From positions 26,164,001 to 26,228,000 of the forward strand of contig CM114273.1 of NCBI GenBank assembly GCA_050084515.1: 64,000 nucleotides of DNA, given 5' to 3'. Shown piece after piece: positions 20,798 through 33,369 of the stretch. Source of the stretch: Blasia pusilla. Taxonomy: Eukaryota; Marchantiophyta; Marchantiopsida; Blasiales. Every line of letters begins with the position of its first letter. Position 1 is the stretch's first letter. A program made the position numbers and the translations under genes. The notes under the pieces were generated by a model, which did no database searches, was not told the origin of the DNA, and saw only the letters and a program-made list of their open reading frames with translations.

Positions 20798-21789
20798 AAA
20801 GCAAGGAAAGACGAAGCATGTATTGCCGTCATAGCAGCCGACCTCGACATGACGAACATGTCCATATTGGCCCCCGCATTAGCAAACGCAAAGAACTGAC
20901 TACTTCATATGGAAGTAGCCACTTTTTAGACTTTCGCAGAGGTTGATGCTTTCTAAACCAACTTTTGTGGATCCTTCAATGAATGACTGCATTTGAGACA
21001 TGTATTGATATCCAACGCCGAAATGCCGAGACATGATGAGATCAAGGTTTTCGAAAACATGGGCCATCATGGAATAAATGGCATCTTTTATCGTGCTCGG
21101 TTCAAACTCCTGCCTTGCAACACCTAGTCCTCTCATGTGGCATCTCAACCAATATGATCATTCCATATTGATTTAGGAAATTACTTCATAATTTTGCATA
21201 TTAGTTAAATCAATAATCATTTTGAATATGTTTCTATTGGATTATTTAAATTACCCAACATAATCCCGTGCATCCACTAGTATTAATGATAAAGAAAGAC
21301 ATAAATGGTGAAATACCAAGTCTCAGATAATTACCCGTAGGCTTGCCAAAACAAATTTCACCACTTGACACCCAAATCATCAAGAATTAGCAAACCAGAC
21401 AAGAAGGATCCAACCAGACATCCTACACTTTACAAATTTCGAATTACAAATCTATCTGGGGCCCAGCCCATAATATGAATGATGCCACAATTTGAGGTGG
21501 CCCCCTCCAAACCTTAAGATCATGACCAGTGTTGAGAACCTGACGTTGCATTTCAACCTTCCTTATAAAGACTGCCGTCTTTGATCTAACTTAGGGCCAA
21601 GTCATTAACCTACCTTGGCTTGTAAGGGCTACATAATGCATCGGCTTTTGCTAAGAAATTTTGGCTTCCCAAACTCTTCATAAGATATAACCTTTACAAA
21701 TATATTTCCACCTTCACTGAGTAGATAAAAAAATGTCACTAATTCTTCACTCCCTGGGCAAATAGGGGTAAATCTCCAAATCTTTGCTG
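20798..21789. other. Region between RT relic and VPS45
   Basis: A minus-strand open stretch of 82 codons (20900-21148) may be part of the old RT element's upstream coding region, but I do not recognise it. The rest includes the presumed VPS45 3' UTR near 21790 and otherwise shows nothing. Confidence 0.35.
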
Positions 21790-24700
21790 CTACCGCAAAA
21801 GACTACCCCGTTCAACTCGCTGCATCCTGTGGATTTCTTCCAAGTCACATATGAAACTGCGCATTCAGAAAAATTTCTTGGTCAGTAGGATCATCAGAAA
21901 CTAGGTTGCGGATGGCCACTGACCATGGGAAAAATGCTGCTCCAGCACAACCAAACTAAAACTTATCCAGTAAACACATGTTCAGGACCCGGCAGTATTG
22001 ACAATGTAAACCATCTTCTTCAACGTGTAAGTACCTTGAAGAGTTATGAACCACTGAACCCCCAAGAAGGACCCGGGTCCCATTTTGAACTGCATTTTGC
22101 AATGCAACTGTGCGAGCTTCCTCATAGGTCGTACCACCAACGATGAAAATTACCACATCTTGCGGCCTATTACAAACTCAGTCAGTTTTCTACCTCTCAA
22201 CAGGTTTGCAGACATTTCAACTGTCACTAGTTTATCTTAACTCATTCTGTAACAGATGATGAAGCTCCTTTCACTTGCCTGACCACTCCAACTTTACCAA
22301 ACAACACCAGGAACCTCACTTGTCTGTAAGCTCAAGATAGCACGAAGCACTCGGTGAATCCCTCAAATGCATGAAAACGAAAAGTAACACGTGACACATG
22401 AGGAGTCACAAGGATGCAGAAGCTCACCTGCCCTGTTGAAAGTGATTTCCCACAAATGGGTAATCAACATCACGGAGCCTGCCTCGAACAATATTTTCAA
22501 TAGTCTGTGCAATGAGTGGCTGGTGTTGTGTGTAAACATTCTCTACACCCTGCATACCAACTACCACAAGGTGTAAGAAAAACTCAAAAGATGATGAAGT
22601 TGTATTTCAACAATCTACCCAATTCATCGAATTACTAACTATCTAACTTGAGACAGAAAACAAAGATTCCTTTACTAAAATTGGACAGAATAGACGGCAA
22701 TTGATTTACAGACTGTACTCATAATGTAGTGCTTGTAATACTTTGCAACCATATAACCTACATCCTGGTTGGACGGCGATAGAGATTGGGATGAGTGCAG
22801 AGGGAGGAAGAAGTGAAGAAAGCACCATATGAGAGGAGGGAGACTCTCATATAGTGTAAGTGCCTACCATTCAGAGTGTTGGAGTGGAGCTTCCAGGTAT
22901 CAGCCAAGAAACTCATTAAATCACTCTTGTCCTAACCTGATTGGCACTGCCAAAAAGTTCAACTACCAAGGGCAGCAACTTTGGACGCTGAATCTAGTTT
23001 ATGGAACATGCTGATCAGCTCTGGTAGTACCACGAAGAGAAAGCTCAGCATAGGTGGTTGTTCTTTGTGTTGAAAATTTTGCACAAGTGACGAGATAGCA
23101 ACCCAAAGTTTCATCTCTACCATCACACCAAGTCTACTTCGATTGTGTTCCCATCCTGCTATTTTAATTTGTCAAGGGGAGCACCCATGTCTTGAACTTG
23201 AGGGATTGCTCCCACACATGGAATCTCCAGCAAACGTTTCTCAGGTTGTGCTTGTTCAGGATACACATTCAAGAGATAAGGGACTCACTGTTTGGTTGCA
23301 TCTTCAACATCTATTACTGTGAGATCACCCTCCTGCTTTGGTTATGGTGTTCACAAAGGATTTCTCTTCCTGCTCCCACAGTGAAGGCCCTGAAGAGAGC
23401 TTCGCTGCAGTAAATCGCTTGAACATTTCTCATCCAAGATTCTGCCCACTTCATTGGCTTCATTTTGGTCCAAGATCTACCAACACTCTTGGATCATGAC
23501 GGGGGTCCATTGCCTACAGTTGCCTCAGCTAGTTCAACTTGCCTATCTCATATCTATCTTTGATTGGCTCCACTCCAAGGTCAGATCTCGCACCAAATTT
23601 GACAGTTGACAACCAAGAAGACATAAGACCCAAATTTCTTTCAGCTGCACAGCTTCCCACAAGGCCTCACCATATAGTAGAGATGAATATGGTGTGCAGA
23701 ATGAATCTTGCAACTAGAGAGTGCAGTCATCAAGTCGTGCGTGTTGTAGTCGTGTGACCCTCAACCCCACACTCTGGTTGGACAGTGCTAGAGAGGTGAA
23801 AAAAGTACCGCATGTAAACCATGCGTAGTGGTTGAACAGTGCTAGAAACGTAGTCTTGCAACTAGAGAGACTCTACTTATTAAGTTGCACCTATCATGGC
23901 CTTGCAGCCACAGACCATTCATCCTGGTTGGACAGTGCTATTGACTGAACTCATTAATTAGTGCAAATCATTGCCTTACATTTTAGGGCACAATAGACTG
24001 AACTGATTAAGTGGTGCCTGTTCTAGCCTTGTGACCATAGATAGAACACACTCCCTAGTTAGAGAGGGCTAGAAACTTTTAAGACTAGGGAGACTTTACG
24101 CATTCAGTAGCACCTGTCAGCCTTACAACCATGCACCTTAGCCGCACAGTACACATTTAGTAGCACCAGTTGCAGCCTTCTAACCATAGGACATACTCGC
24201 TAGTTGGACAATGCTAGGGACTGGACTGGGTGAAGAGCGAGGAGTAGCAAATGAGGCTACGGACGCTCTCTCACATCGAGTGAGCGCTGGTGTTGACCTT
24301 CCATGAAACCAAGAAAATCTTCACTACCATATCAAGAAAATCTACATCACCTAATTGCAATTCCCCGTATACATGACTTACCAATCTAACACCTTTGGGC
24401 AGGGAATCTAGGCTACTAGGTATCTAGTCTTACTATCAGACCAGCTAGTCAGACTAGATGCTACACTTTTAGTAGTGCCTGTCATGGCATTGTGACAATA
24501 GACCCCACGCCTTGTTTAGACAGTGCTAGAGACGGGGGAGGGTGCAGAAAGAGAGGAGGGGGAGAGGAGGCAGACGCTCATGTAGTGGGGGGTCGCAAGA
24601 TATTCCATACCCCAAAATGATGGACACCCAGACGAAAAGATATCCTCGTGCCCTCCAAGTAACAATAAATGTTCATTTTCTGATCTAAATCTGACAGTTT

Positions 24701-27700
24701 TGTACTGGCGGACAGAGTCCAACCAGTGTGGAATCCCTTCTTGGAGTCACAGAGCTCTTACAAGCACACTTAGTGCAATAGCAACCACTCAGGTTAGTTT
24801 GTAGAGGAAAGCACTAGACAACCTGTACCACCAGACTACCTAGCATTCATAAGCACACTTAGTGCAATAGCAACCACTCAGGTTAGCAGGAGTAGACATC
24901 TCAATAGCAACCACTCAAGTTAGTACTATCAGACACCTTGCATCACAAGACTCACTGAACCCATCAGGTCAGCAGACCTCTCAGTCTGTAAGTAGAAGCA
25001 CACTTAGGGCTTTAGCACACTGCACTACTGAGGTCAGAAGAACACTCCACTCAGGTAAGCAAAGCACACTCAGTGCTGCTGAATCAGCTCCTCAAGCTCA
25101 GAGAGTTGTATACAAAAAGGTGTGAGAGAATGCCGTTTCGCAGACCCTCCTTTTTGCAATCCTTTTGGCTGTATAAAACCCTTGCCAAAAGGGTGAAGTT
25201 CTAAGTTTTAGGATTTTAGGGTAAGGGCCTGCCGCCCATAGTAATTCACAGAATTACTGAGGTAAATCTATGGTAACAACAAATTACTATTTACTGTAGT
25301 AAAACACTAGTTACTGTAGTAATTGTATAAGTTACTTTTCACTATAGTAAACTCCAAGTTACTATGTTTTTTCAACATAACATTTGTAAATAACAAGAAG
25401 TGACTCTGATACTTGTACCTAATCTGAATTTCCATGTTTGTTAAATAATACAACATGGTTAACTTCCAATAAAGTTGAAAACGAGTGTACAAAAGATGAA
25501 GGTGAAAAGCGAAAAGGACCTTGAGACCCCGGGCCATATTCCTTGCCCTATTGAAAAGATCTCTATTACCATACAGATCCCCTGTCCGTTTGTCAATACC
25601 ACATTGTCGTAGGAGAGTCGGTACCAACTGAACACAAAACCACTCAATAGCTCAATATTTTATAACACAGGAAAATCAAGGAGTCATGCTATACACACAA
25701 AACCATAACTGAACTCCTATGCTTTCATAGCGAAAAGAATGTAGCATTCTAATTGAACCAAATAACTTGGAAACATGCAAAAGACTGAAACATAGCCCCA
25801 AGATGCACCTCCATGACAGTAAACGCAAGAAAGGTGCAATGCTGCAAGTGTTATGAATACTCCTACTTCTAAGGTTTCAGAAGCTCAGTAACTGCTTGCT
25901 TACCCCAGGCTTCCACCGATTGGATCTAGCTCCAAATCTGGAGATCAACTGCTCCACAGATTGAGGACTCTCCTTCTCATACCGCAGGGCATAAAGCATT
26001 GTGAGACGCAATCGATCGATTTCTATGACCTGTTCTTTATTCATATGTTGCACAACAGCCTACAGGCACAACTTCCGCAAGTCAAAACAAAATATATATG
26101 GTACTTGCAGAAGACTCATCTCAAAGCACTTGAGTGGGTCTTCTCTATAGCGGTGGATGAGACAAATGAGAAAATACTGCAATCGCCCCATGATAGAAAA
26201 CAACCACCAAAAAAGTGACACGAAAGTTTCAACTGACTCGACTTGACAGGGTGAATATAAACCAGTGGACCAGGCAGCATCTGTAACCACAAAGTTTGAT
26301 TTCTCAAACAGACAAAAACGTCATTATCACCTCAAATGCGGCTGGCTGTCCTGCTGTACACGCTAATTCTTGCTCTGTTTGTGAAACTGACATCAGCTGT
26401 CGTTCATCGACAATACGGCTCATCTCTGTCATCAGAGTCACATGTTTTGAGACATTCCCTTGCTGCTTACGATACTCTGGATAATTCTCAACAAACTTCA
26501 CCATATCATCTGCACATAGTCATACAAAGGCTTCTTCTTCAAGATCTAACGCCACAAGGGTAAAACAAAGACAGCAATCATTCTCATTCTAGCCTTCCAC
26601 AAGCATATTGCAAGTGCTACCATCTTTAATATTAACCATGGATGGCCGTGTTTTTACAGTCAATAACTAACACTCGTACAATGGCTAAAATACATTCCAA
26701 AGCAATCCTTTCAGCCCACAGCTATTTCCAGCACTTTGCTACCCAAGAACCGCTGATGGACTGTCCCAACATCACTACTTTGAAAGTGACTTCCGCTCAA
26801 GTACCTGAGAATGAATGGATTGGATGGTCATAATCCATAGGTGTTTCCAGCTAACAGACATTACGGTGAGGATAGCTAGAGAACATCAACAATACATCGG
26901 ATCACAAGCAGATGTGTGCTATGAAAATTTGTGCTCTGACATTTATCAGGAGAAAGGAAAGGTTATATACCAAGAGACTGAATATTTTGGTTGCTCTTGG
27001 CTCTCGATTGGAATTCATCTACCATCCTTTTGATGTTAGCTCCAAGATCCCCAAAGTTCTCATACATATTGCTCTTAAAGAAAGAATCCTGTTCTGAAGA
27101 CAGGACCACCTCCTACAGTAGGAAGAATGAAATATGTCAAGTTCCTGATTAGAATGAATCAAGTCTTCCATACATAATAAGTATCCACAACACTTTGCAC
27201 AATTGGTCCCATGTACAAGTGTTGTATTGCTAAATGGACAAAGCTTCACAGCTTCCTGCTGTTGACATGCTCAAGATCCCATGCAACCAGCATCTCAGGA
27301 AACCAGCACTTGATCAGAACACATCAACTTTGTGCTAATAAGTCTATTACAAGCAAAGCCAACTAAAAGATATCTGGCAGCAGTATAAAGCAAACCTGCA
27401 AGTCTTTTGGAACTTTAGGTAAGTTTTTCAAATCCACTCGATTGTCCTGAATCCCTAGGAGCTCATGCACCATAGCCTGTAGATATAACAATGAAACTTC
27501 ATTTAACCTGATTGCAGTTCTTGCCTCAATCAATAAATTCAAACAGCTATGCATTCATACGTGATACTTCAGACTAAACTGCGTCAAAATAACAACTCAG
27601 CTTTCAACCTTGGGAGCCATCATGGAATGAAGATTTAAGGAAAAACTTTTCAAATGGAAACTATTCACTTCCCATGTGCTTCACTCGATTAGTACCTGGT

Positions 27701-29959
27701 AGGTCCACTGATTTAGCAATGGGGTGACTGGATCATCTCTTCTGTCAATGACCAGCAACAAGGGAGCAACTTCTGAACGCCTGAAGTCAAATAGAGCATT
27801 CTCTTGCTCGTACATCAATTTCTACACAACAAAAGGAATACTCAGATCCTGATCTTGTCTGGAGATTGTGATCATATTGAAATAAATAAGTAGTCTCCTG
27901 TTCACTTTCTAATCCAGGTTTGGAATCTATTCTGAGACATAAAAATGCAATGGAGGGAAACCGAACGTAAATTGATCCAAATAAACGGCATCTTTTGTGG
28001 GACACAACCACCACGTTTAGACAGAACTTGGTCATTTATACGATGGGCAGTACAGTGCCCTAGCACATCATTCATCTCAGTGAGAACAAATGCTTCTTCC
28101 TTCCCTGTGGTCCTGGACTTCCACTCTGAAAACAACCAAGGTTTGGAATGTACTCACAGCAGCATCTTGGGCAATCTGTTTGGCGATTTCAGAACTTCGT
28201 TGGAATCGAATAGCAGGTCGTCTCTTCATAGACAAGAACACAGCAGCAATCCCTTCAACTATTCGATCACATGCCTGCTGAGTGTTTTGAGGGTCCAAAA
28301 CTGTTGGCAGCATACATAGGTAGTTTGAGGGTAGATTCAAGGTAAAATGATAAGGATCAATTGCAAAGTAGTCCGCATAAAACTCCTGAGAAAACCACAT
28401 GAAATTAGAAAATGGGACATAATAAACAAATATTCATGTCTGCCAGTATCCTCATGGTTTGATATGTCTTAAAAACAGATGCGGAGACAGTAAGGCCAGG
28501 CCAATCTCACCTGCACTTGCTGCACAACCTCATGTGCATCTGCATCAGCTAGAATCTGGATATATGATGGCTTCAAGAAGTTGGAGAAAACTGTGAACAA
28601 AACCCGTCATCGAATTAGCACCTTACAAGGGTAAAGATCTTCCTAGTATCAACATTTCTTCCTTAAAGGGTAGGCCCATCCTTAGCTATAGAAAGACCGA
28701 AAAACAACACACTGCATCCGAGAAATGGCTTCTCCGACACATTGTCGAATTACTTCTTGTGATAACGTCCAAATGAATAGCATATACTCGTCAGTCTTGA
28801 TCACAGTAGAAAGGCCACCTCGTGACTCCAGAATCCCTGAATGGCCAACTCAATTTCCGCTTGATTGGAACTCACATATGCAAATCGTGTCACATCAGTA
28901 GTTTGTACCCCTGGCTACAGTCGGACGAATCTTGCTCGTCAGCGGTTTGATCTTATCTCTAAGGAATAAGCAGTCGCTGGAAGATTTCGGAAGAATCACT
29001 AGAGTACCATACCTGAACTGTAATCAGGTCAGAAAAGAATTTTGCTTCAAATTCTGACTAGCTTCGGAATGTACAGCTCAAGATGGACCGTAAGCTACCA
29101 TCGCTCCACCTGAACTTACAGGTTCGGTATGGCACTAATAGAGCGCTCGATCGATTTGATACTATTCGCTAGTCGAGGAAAGGAATAATAGTTTCGAAAT
29201 GCATCCCTACCCATGGGGAAAATGTCCACATACATAAATGGAACTCGCCAAATCGCGGATTAGTTAAATGACGTTTGATATGATGAATATTCTCCACAGT
29301 CGGCCGAACAAAAGCCACTGCCTTCAAGTGCGTCATGACTTCTTTGGCCGGGGCGTCAAGTTTTTCGACAAGAAAAACCTCTCTCTGCAGGAGCTCTGAT
29401 TGGCTTAAAGCAACGCTCATGATGCCGACCTGTAGACCCGATCTCCAAATTACTTCAGTCATGAGGAAACAGAGACCATGAGCTACCAAGAACGCGTCAG
29501 ACATATCAACCAGTGGTAGCCATTTCCTCACACATTTCCAATAATTTCGACACAAAATGATCGAGTTCTCTTCCAAAACTGCTTTTCTGGAATCCTGATA
29601 ATAACAAGCTTCTCTGGCAAAGATTCATATGACCTAAACCCATTCCTCATCACGAAATTCTACAAGCCTTGTTCACCCCGCGCTCGAGTATAACTCTCAC
29701 GATCAGATCGGTGAGACGGAACCGTCGGAATGCTATGGATCGACATTTCCAAATGCTTTTCGAGATGCATGGATCCAGTTATCGTCGCCCTCTCTCCCTT
29801 TATTTCCCTTAACGCTCCGAAACCAGATCCAATCATGAAAGCAAAATTAGGAACCCGGAAAATTCGTACCGTATGATTATCAAGTAGCAACACCTTCATC
29901 CCGTTCAAGTCATGCAACATTCGGTTGACATAGTCCCGCACAGCTACGACGAGTACCAT
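21790..29959 (-). CDS. VPS45: Vacuolar protein sorting-associated protein 45 (Sec1/Munc18 family), 13 exons
   Basis: SM protein that binds syntaxin-type SNAREs (in plants the TGN SYP4 group) and helps vesicle fusion on the trans-Golgi/endosome-vacuole route. Exons from the 5' end: 29870-29959, 29234-29429, 28511-28590, 28158-28385, 27696-27821, 27396-27476, 26971-27112, 26331-26509, 25904-26059, 25520-25627, 22428-22549, 22035-22166, 21790-21856. Together they give 568 residues, the usual family length, with consistent phases. It starts [20 protein letters not shown]. Family blocks seen: [80 protein letters not shown] and [20 protein letters not shown]. The C-terminus [16 protein letters not shown] is diverged. 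Intron 10 is about 3 kb and full of repeats. No disabling change seen. Confidence 0.96.
22740..24560. repeat. Dispersed GGTTGGACAGTGCTAGAGA-type repeats in VPS45 intron 10
   Basis: At least seven diverged copies of a unit containing (G/A)GTT(G/A)GACAGTGCTAGA(G/A)A(C/G) occur near 22768, 23774, 23832, 23920, 24055, 24192 and 24512, often followed by TAGTAGCACC- or AAGTGGTGCC-like words. Spacing is irregular. This looks like an old satellite or repeat-rich transposon fragment. Confidence 0.6.
24762..24886. repeat. Exact 36-bp direct repeats in VPS45 intron 10
   Basis: AAGCACACTTAGTGCAATAG plus 16 further bases are identical at 24762-24797 and 24851-24886. Partial copies continue to about 25080 (CAATAGCAACCACTCA, AGCACACT(T/C)AG). 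Confidence 0.75.
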
Positions 29960-30269
29960 CTTGATCGATCGAAAATTTGAGCTCTCCCTTCCCTTCGCTC
30001 TACACTCCCTTCTCGTCACATTTGCTATTGTATCAGCCAAGGAAGAGCTCGGCGATCTGCTGACGTGTCTACCACGTCGTACTTCCAACGAGGACTACCA
30101 CGTCGGACGGAGCAGCCTACGATGTGCCCAGGTGTCCACCACGTCATTGAACCATCGCGCACTGCCACGTACATCCTGGGTAGGATCCAAGCACGGACCT
30201 TGTATCCATTGGGACCAAGCGTGTAAGTAAAAGTATAGATACGAGGTTGGTGGTGGTGCTTTGGGTTCA

Positions 30270-30415
30270 GACATTGATATTACTACCTAAGTAGATGTTG
30301 TTAAAACTAGTTAGACGAGATGACATTGATCTTACTACCTAAGTAGATGTTGTTAAAACTAGTTAGACGAGATGACATTGATCTTACGACCTAAATCGAT
30401 GTTGTTAAAACTAGT
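30270..30415. repeat. 52-bp minisatellite, about 2.8 copies
   Basis: Units start at 30270, 30322 and 30374 with GACATTGAT(A/C)TTAC and end ACTAGTTAGACGAGAT. The first two are nearly identical; the third is diverged and truncated after ACTAGT. It lies about 310 bp upstream of the VPS45 start codon. Confidence 0.9.
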
Positions 30416-31059
30416 GTGGCGGCCCCATATAGTTATGAGTTGTTAATTTGATCATGGTTCTTAATCGTGTCAAGTGAGTATATAACAGTAAAATGGCGTC
30501 ATGGATCAATGTGAAATGCTCCTAAAATATTGTGTTTCTATCCTTTCGGGCTACGCTCTAAGAATTGGGCTACATACATGTCCTTTAGTGCCATAAACAC
30601 TTAGCCGGTTCAGTGATTAAAATACACAATGGTTTGAATGAAAACAAACAGAACAAAATATGTCTCTAAACTACATTTTCAGAGCAGGGGAATGTGCAAA
30701 TGTGTAGAGAATGTGTGGATGACATTAGGAAATTGTTGTAAGCTTATTCATTTGGCAGTCTTTATTGAGCACAAAACTTTCGTAGGATTCTTATGGTGTA
30801 TGTTAACATTGGTAAAAAGTGTTTATCATTAAACGGACTAAAACCAATAGGACATTGTAATAGAGTAAATCCACATGGTGTACTCGAGTAATGCCAAAAA
30901 TCTGTGGGGTACATAGTCATGTTCATTGCCACATTGCTCATTGTATGAATGAAATGGAGTTGCCTTGTAATTGTATTTAGTGCCACCTATTCATCATTGC
31001 TCAAACCAAGACTTGAAGGCTGTTACTAAGGCTAGCACAAGAGGTTGATCATTCCACAG
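30416..31059. other. Intergenic, nothing recognised
   Basis: Moderately AT-rich, with no coding family or RNA gene visible on either strand. Confidence 0.35.
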
Positions 31060-33327
31060 CTATTTTATTCGAGCAGTGAAGAACATAGCATCTTGAAGGA
31101 ATCCTTGATGATGGAGGATAGAAGTCTCATGATGAGAGACATGATCGCGGCGACTCTCACGTTCCTCCTCAAGCGGGTGGTGGAGTTGTAACATTTTCCT
31201 GTTGCTAATCTCATCCTTCTCCTGAAATATCATAAGCTGTCTTCGGAGGTTCTGGTTGTCTGTATGAAGTCTATCAACACTTGCAACAATTGCACTTTGT
31301 AGGTTAGTATCACTTGATGTAGATGAGCCTCTGTTTGGAGAACGTTTAGTGGAATGAGGTCTGCTAGATCTGCCTGCCCTTGTTGAAGATGATAATCTCA
31401 TGGTTGGTACGCGTCTTGAACTCGATATGTGAGTCACGTTTTCCTAAAAAATGTGAACATGTCAATGTAATGAAATAGTACATCAGCCTCTTTTAAATTA
31501 TCATATATACTCAAAAAATAACAAACTGAAGATGGAGATGAAGTAAAAATATGATTTCTGGAAAAAAAAAAAAAGTATGTAAAACATGTACTGTACTCAA
31601 CAAACCTCATCATCACAGGACATGGTTGAAAGGCTGATAGAAAAAAACTGGTGTAAGAAATCATTCTTTGTGCCTGCCACAAAATATATACATAACATGT
31701 TGAGAAAAAAAGAAAATTGGACCCGAATGATTCAAATGCAATACAGAAAACAAAAAATTGACATAACTCCAAATATCCATACAAAAGACAATCAAGACTT
31801 AGACTGAGTAAAATCAAAGAATTATGGCAAGTAATACATGAACAAAACAATAAAAAAAAAGACATCAGAGCAGAGATACAAACATCAGACATGAAAGCAA
31901 TTATAGATAATTAGAAATGAACTGCCTGAATGTAGATTTTGTTTTGTATCCAAGATCATTCCCCAAAAACATGGAAACCCCAACACTACAACAATAAAGA
32001 ACATATTCTCTTCAACAATTTAGATCGGAAAAAAATATAAAATACGTTTATTACGTGGATGGAGGAGATAATGAAGGGAATGGAAACAACACGAAAATGG
32101 AAAAAAAAAAGCCATAACCATGGCAAAGATGATGTATGAAGGATAAGCATGCTAATATATAGCCTAATTGTACTGCCTAAAGTAGGTGTGTGACCAAGGT
32201 GTAAGGATGGTAAGGGACTAATGTTTCATGATGTGAGGTGGGTCAGATGTCCCTCTGTCTCTTTGCTGGTGAAAGAAAAGGGGGAGAAGTAGACCCTCCA
32301 GTTTGTGTAGAAGAATTTGTGTGGACACTATCTACATCCTCTAAAACATCAAGGTTAATGATTGCTGGAGGTGTTGGATCAAGCTGAATATTAAATAGCG
32401 GTCCAGCTCTTCGTGCTTCATTCATCCTCTCGATGAGAATTGTAGCTTGTGCGAAGGTTTAATCAATAATTGTCTCAAGTGGGACTAGAAGCAAGTGTCT
32501 CAATTCAATAAGTTGGGGAAGTCTTATCCCTCCGAAAATAGTTATCAACTCAGTTTTAACAGCCCTCTTTGTCAACTTTGAAGAATCAAATTGTATGGTT
32601 TTGAACAACGAACTTTTTTCTGCACACCTGCAACCAAAGAACACAATGTCTAAGATTAGTATCAAATTTTCCTGAAATAAAAATAGTAAAATGAATGAAA
32701 AAGGGTAGTTTACCGCTTGATGCTGGTGGCATGTAATGGACAGCTTTGAATTCCTCATTCCAAGGTTTTGCTTCATCTATGAGTCTGAACAATCGTTGTT
32801 TTGTTATACCATTCTCCCAAGCACTTGGGAGTACACCCAAGTTATCAGCATTTTGCCTTTGGGCTCTAGTTGGCTTTGTGTCGAGTATTGGAATAGGATT
32901 AGCTTCTTGTGGTATATTAGCAAGAAGTAGTCTAGCAAACTCAACACTTGTAGCAGGGACATAGTACAGAACAAAAATCAATGATGAGATTAGCATTGTG
33001 ATGATCAACATAGATTTCTCAAAAAAAATTTATAGAAACAAACAAGGCAGAAAGGAAAAATATAAAACTACTCACGGATGATCTAACATCCAAGCCCAAT
33101 GCCAACCTTCTTATCTATGTTGCTAGTTGTTGTAGCACCTCTTGTTGGGTTGAAAAACCAAGGAGTATTGATAACACCAAGGTTGCCTCTGTAGATGTGT
33201 CACCATGGTTCGTGTATGACCGAGTCCTTTTGCTATTCCTACTAATATCCTCATCGTATTCAGAAAAGTTGAGGGCACGTGCACTTTGTTGTAATCTTTG
33301 AGTCATTCTAAATTTGACAAAAGGCAA
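31060..33327 (-). pseudogene. Unrecognised multi-exon gene with in-frame stops, downstream of the Helitron helicase
   Basis: Minus-strand segments read as one spliced protein. 33115-33327 contains MTQRLQQSARALNFSEYDED, then TAG, then RRLALGLDVRSS ending at a GTGAGT donor near 33075. About 32711-32957 contains FARLLLANIPQEANPIP, RAQRQNADNLGVLPSAWENG and AKPWNEEFKAVHYMPPAS. About 32243-32635 contains a region with TAA (CAA expected) at about 32458, then FAQATILIERMNEARRAGP, ending SPAKRQRDI. A further open segment, 31060-31437, encodes an S/R-rich then coiled-coil-like stretch (DRLHTDNQNLRRQLMIFQEK) that may be its last exon. I do not recognise the family. Both stops are one transition from Gln. 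Its position directly after the Helitron helicase suggests either a Helitron-carried or captured gene. Confidence 0.5.
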
Positions 33328-33369
33328 AACATGATGATGTAAAAAGTCTCCATGTTAAAACTAGGATTA

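Noticed and set aside
20900-21148. 82-codon minus-strand frame as a gene
   Set aside because: No motif and no start context; it may be part of the decayed RT element but cannot be supported as a gene.
24762-25080. CRISPR-like array of spaced repeats
   Set aside because: Irregular spacing, diverged copies and location inside a plant intron; a degenerate minisatellite.
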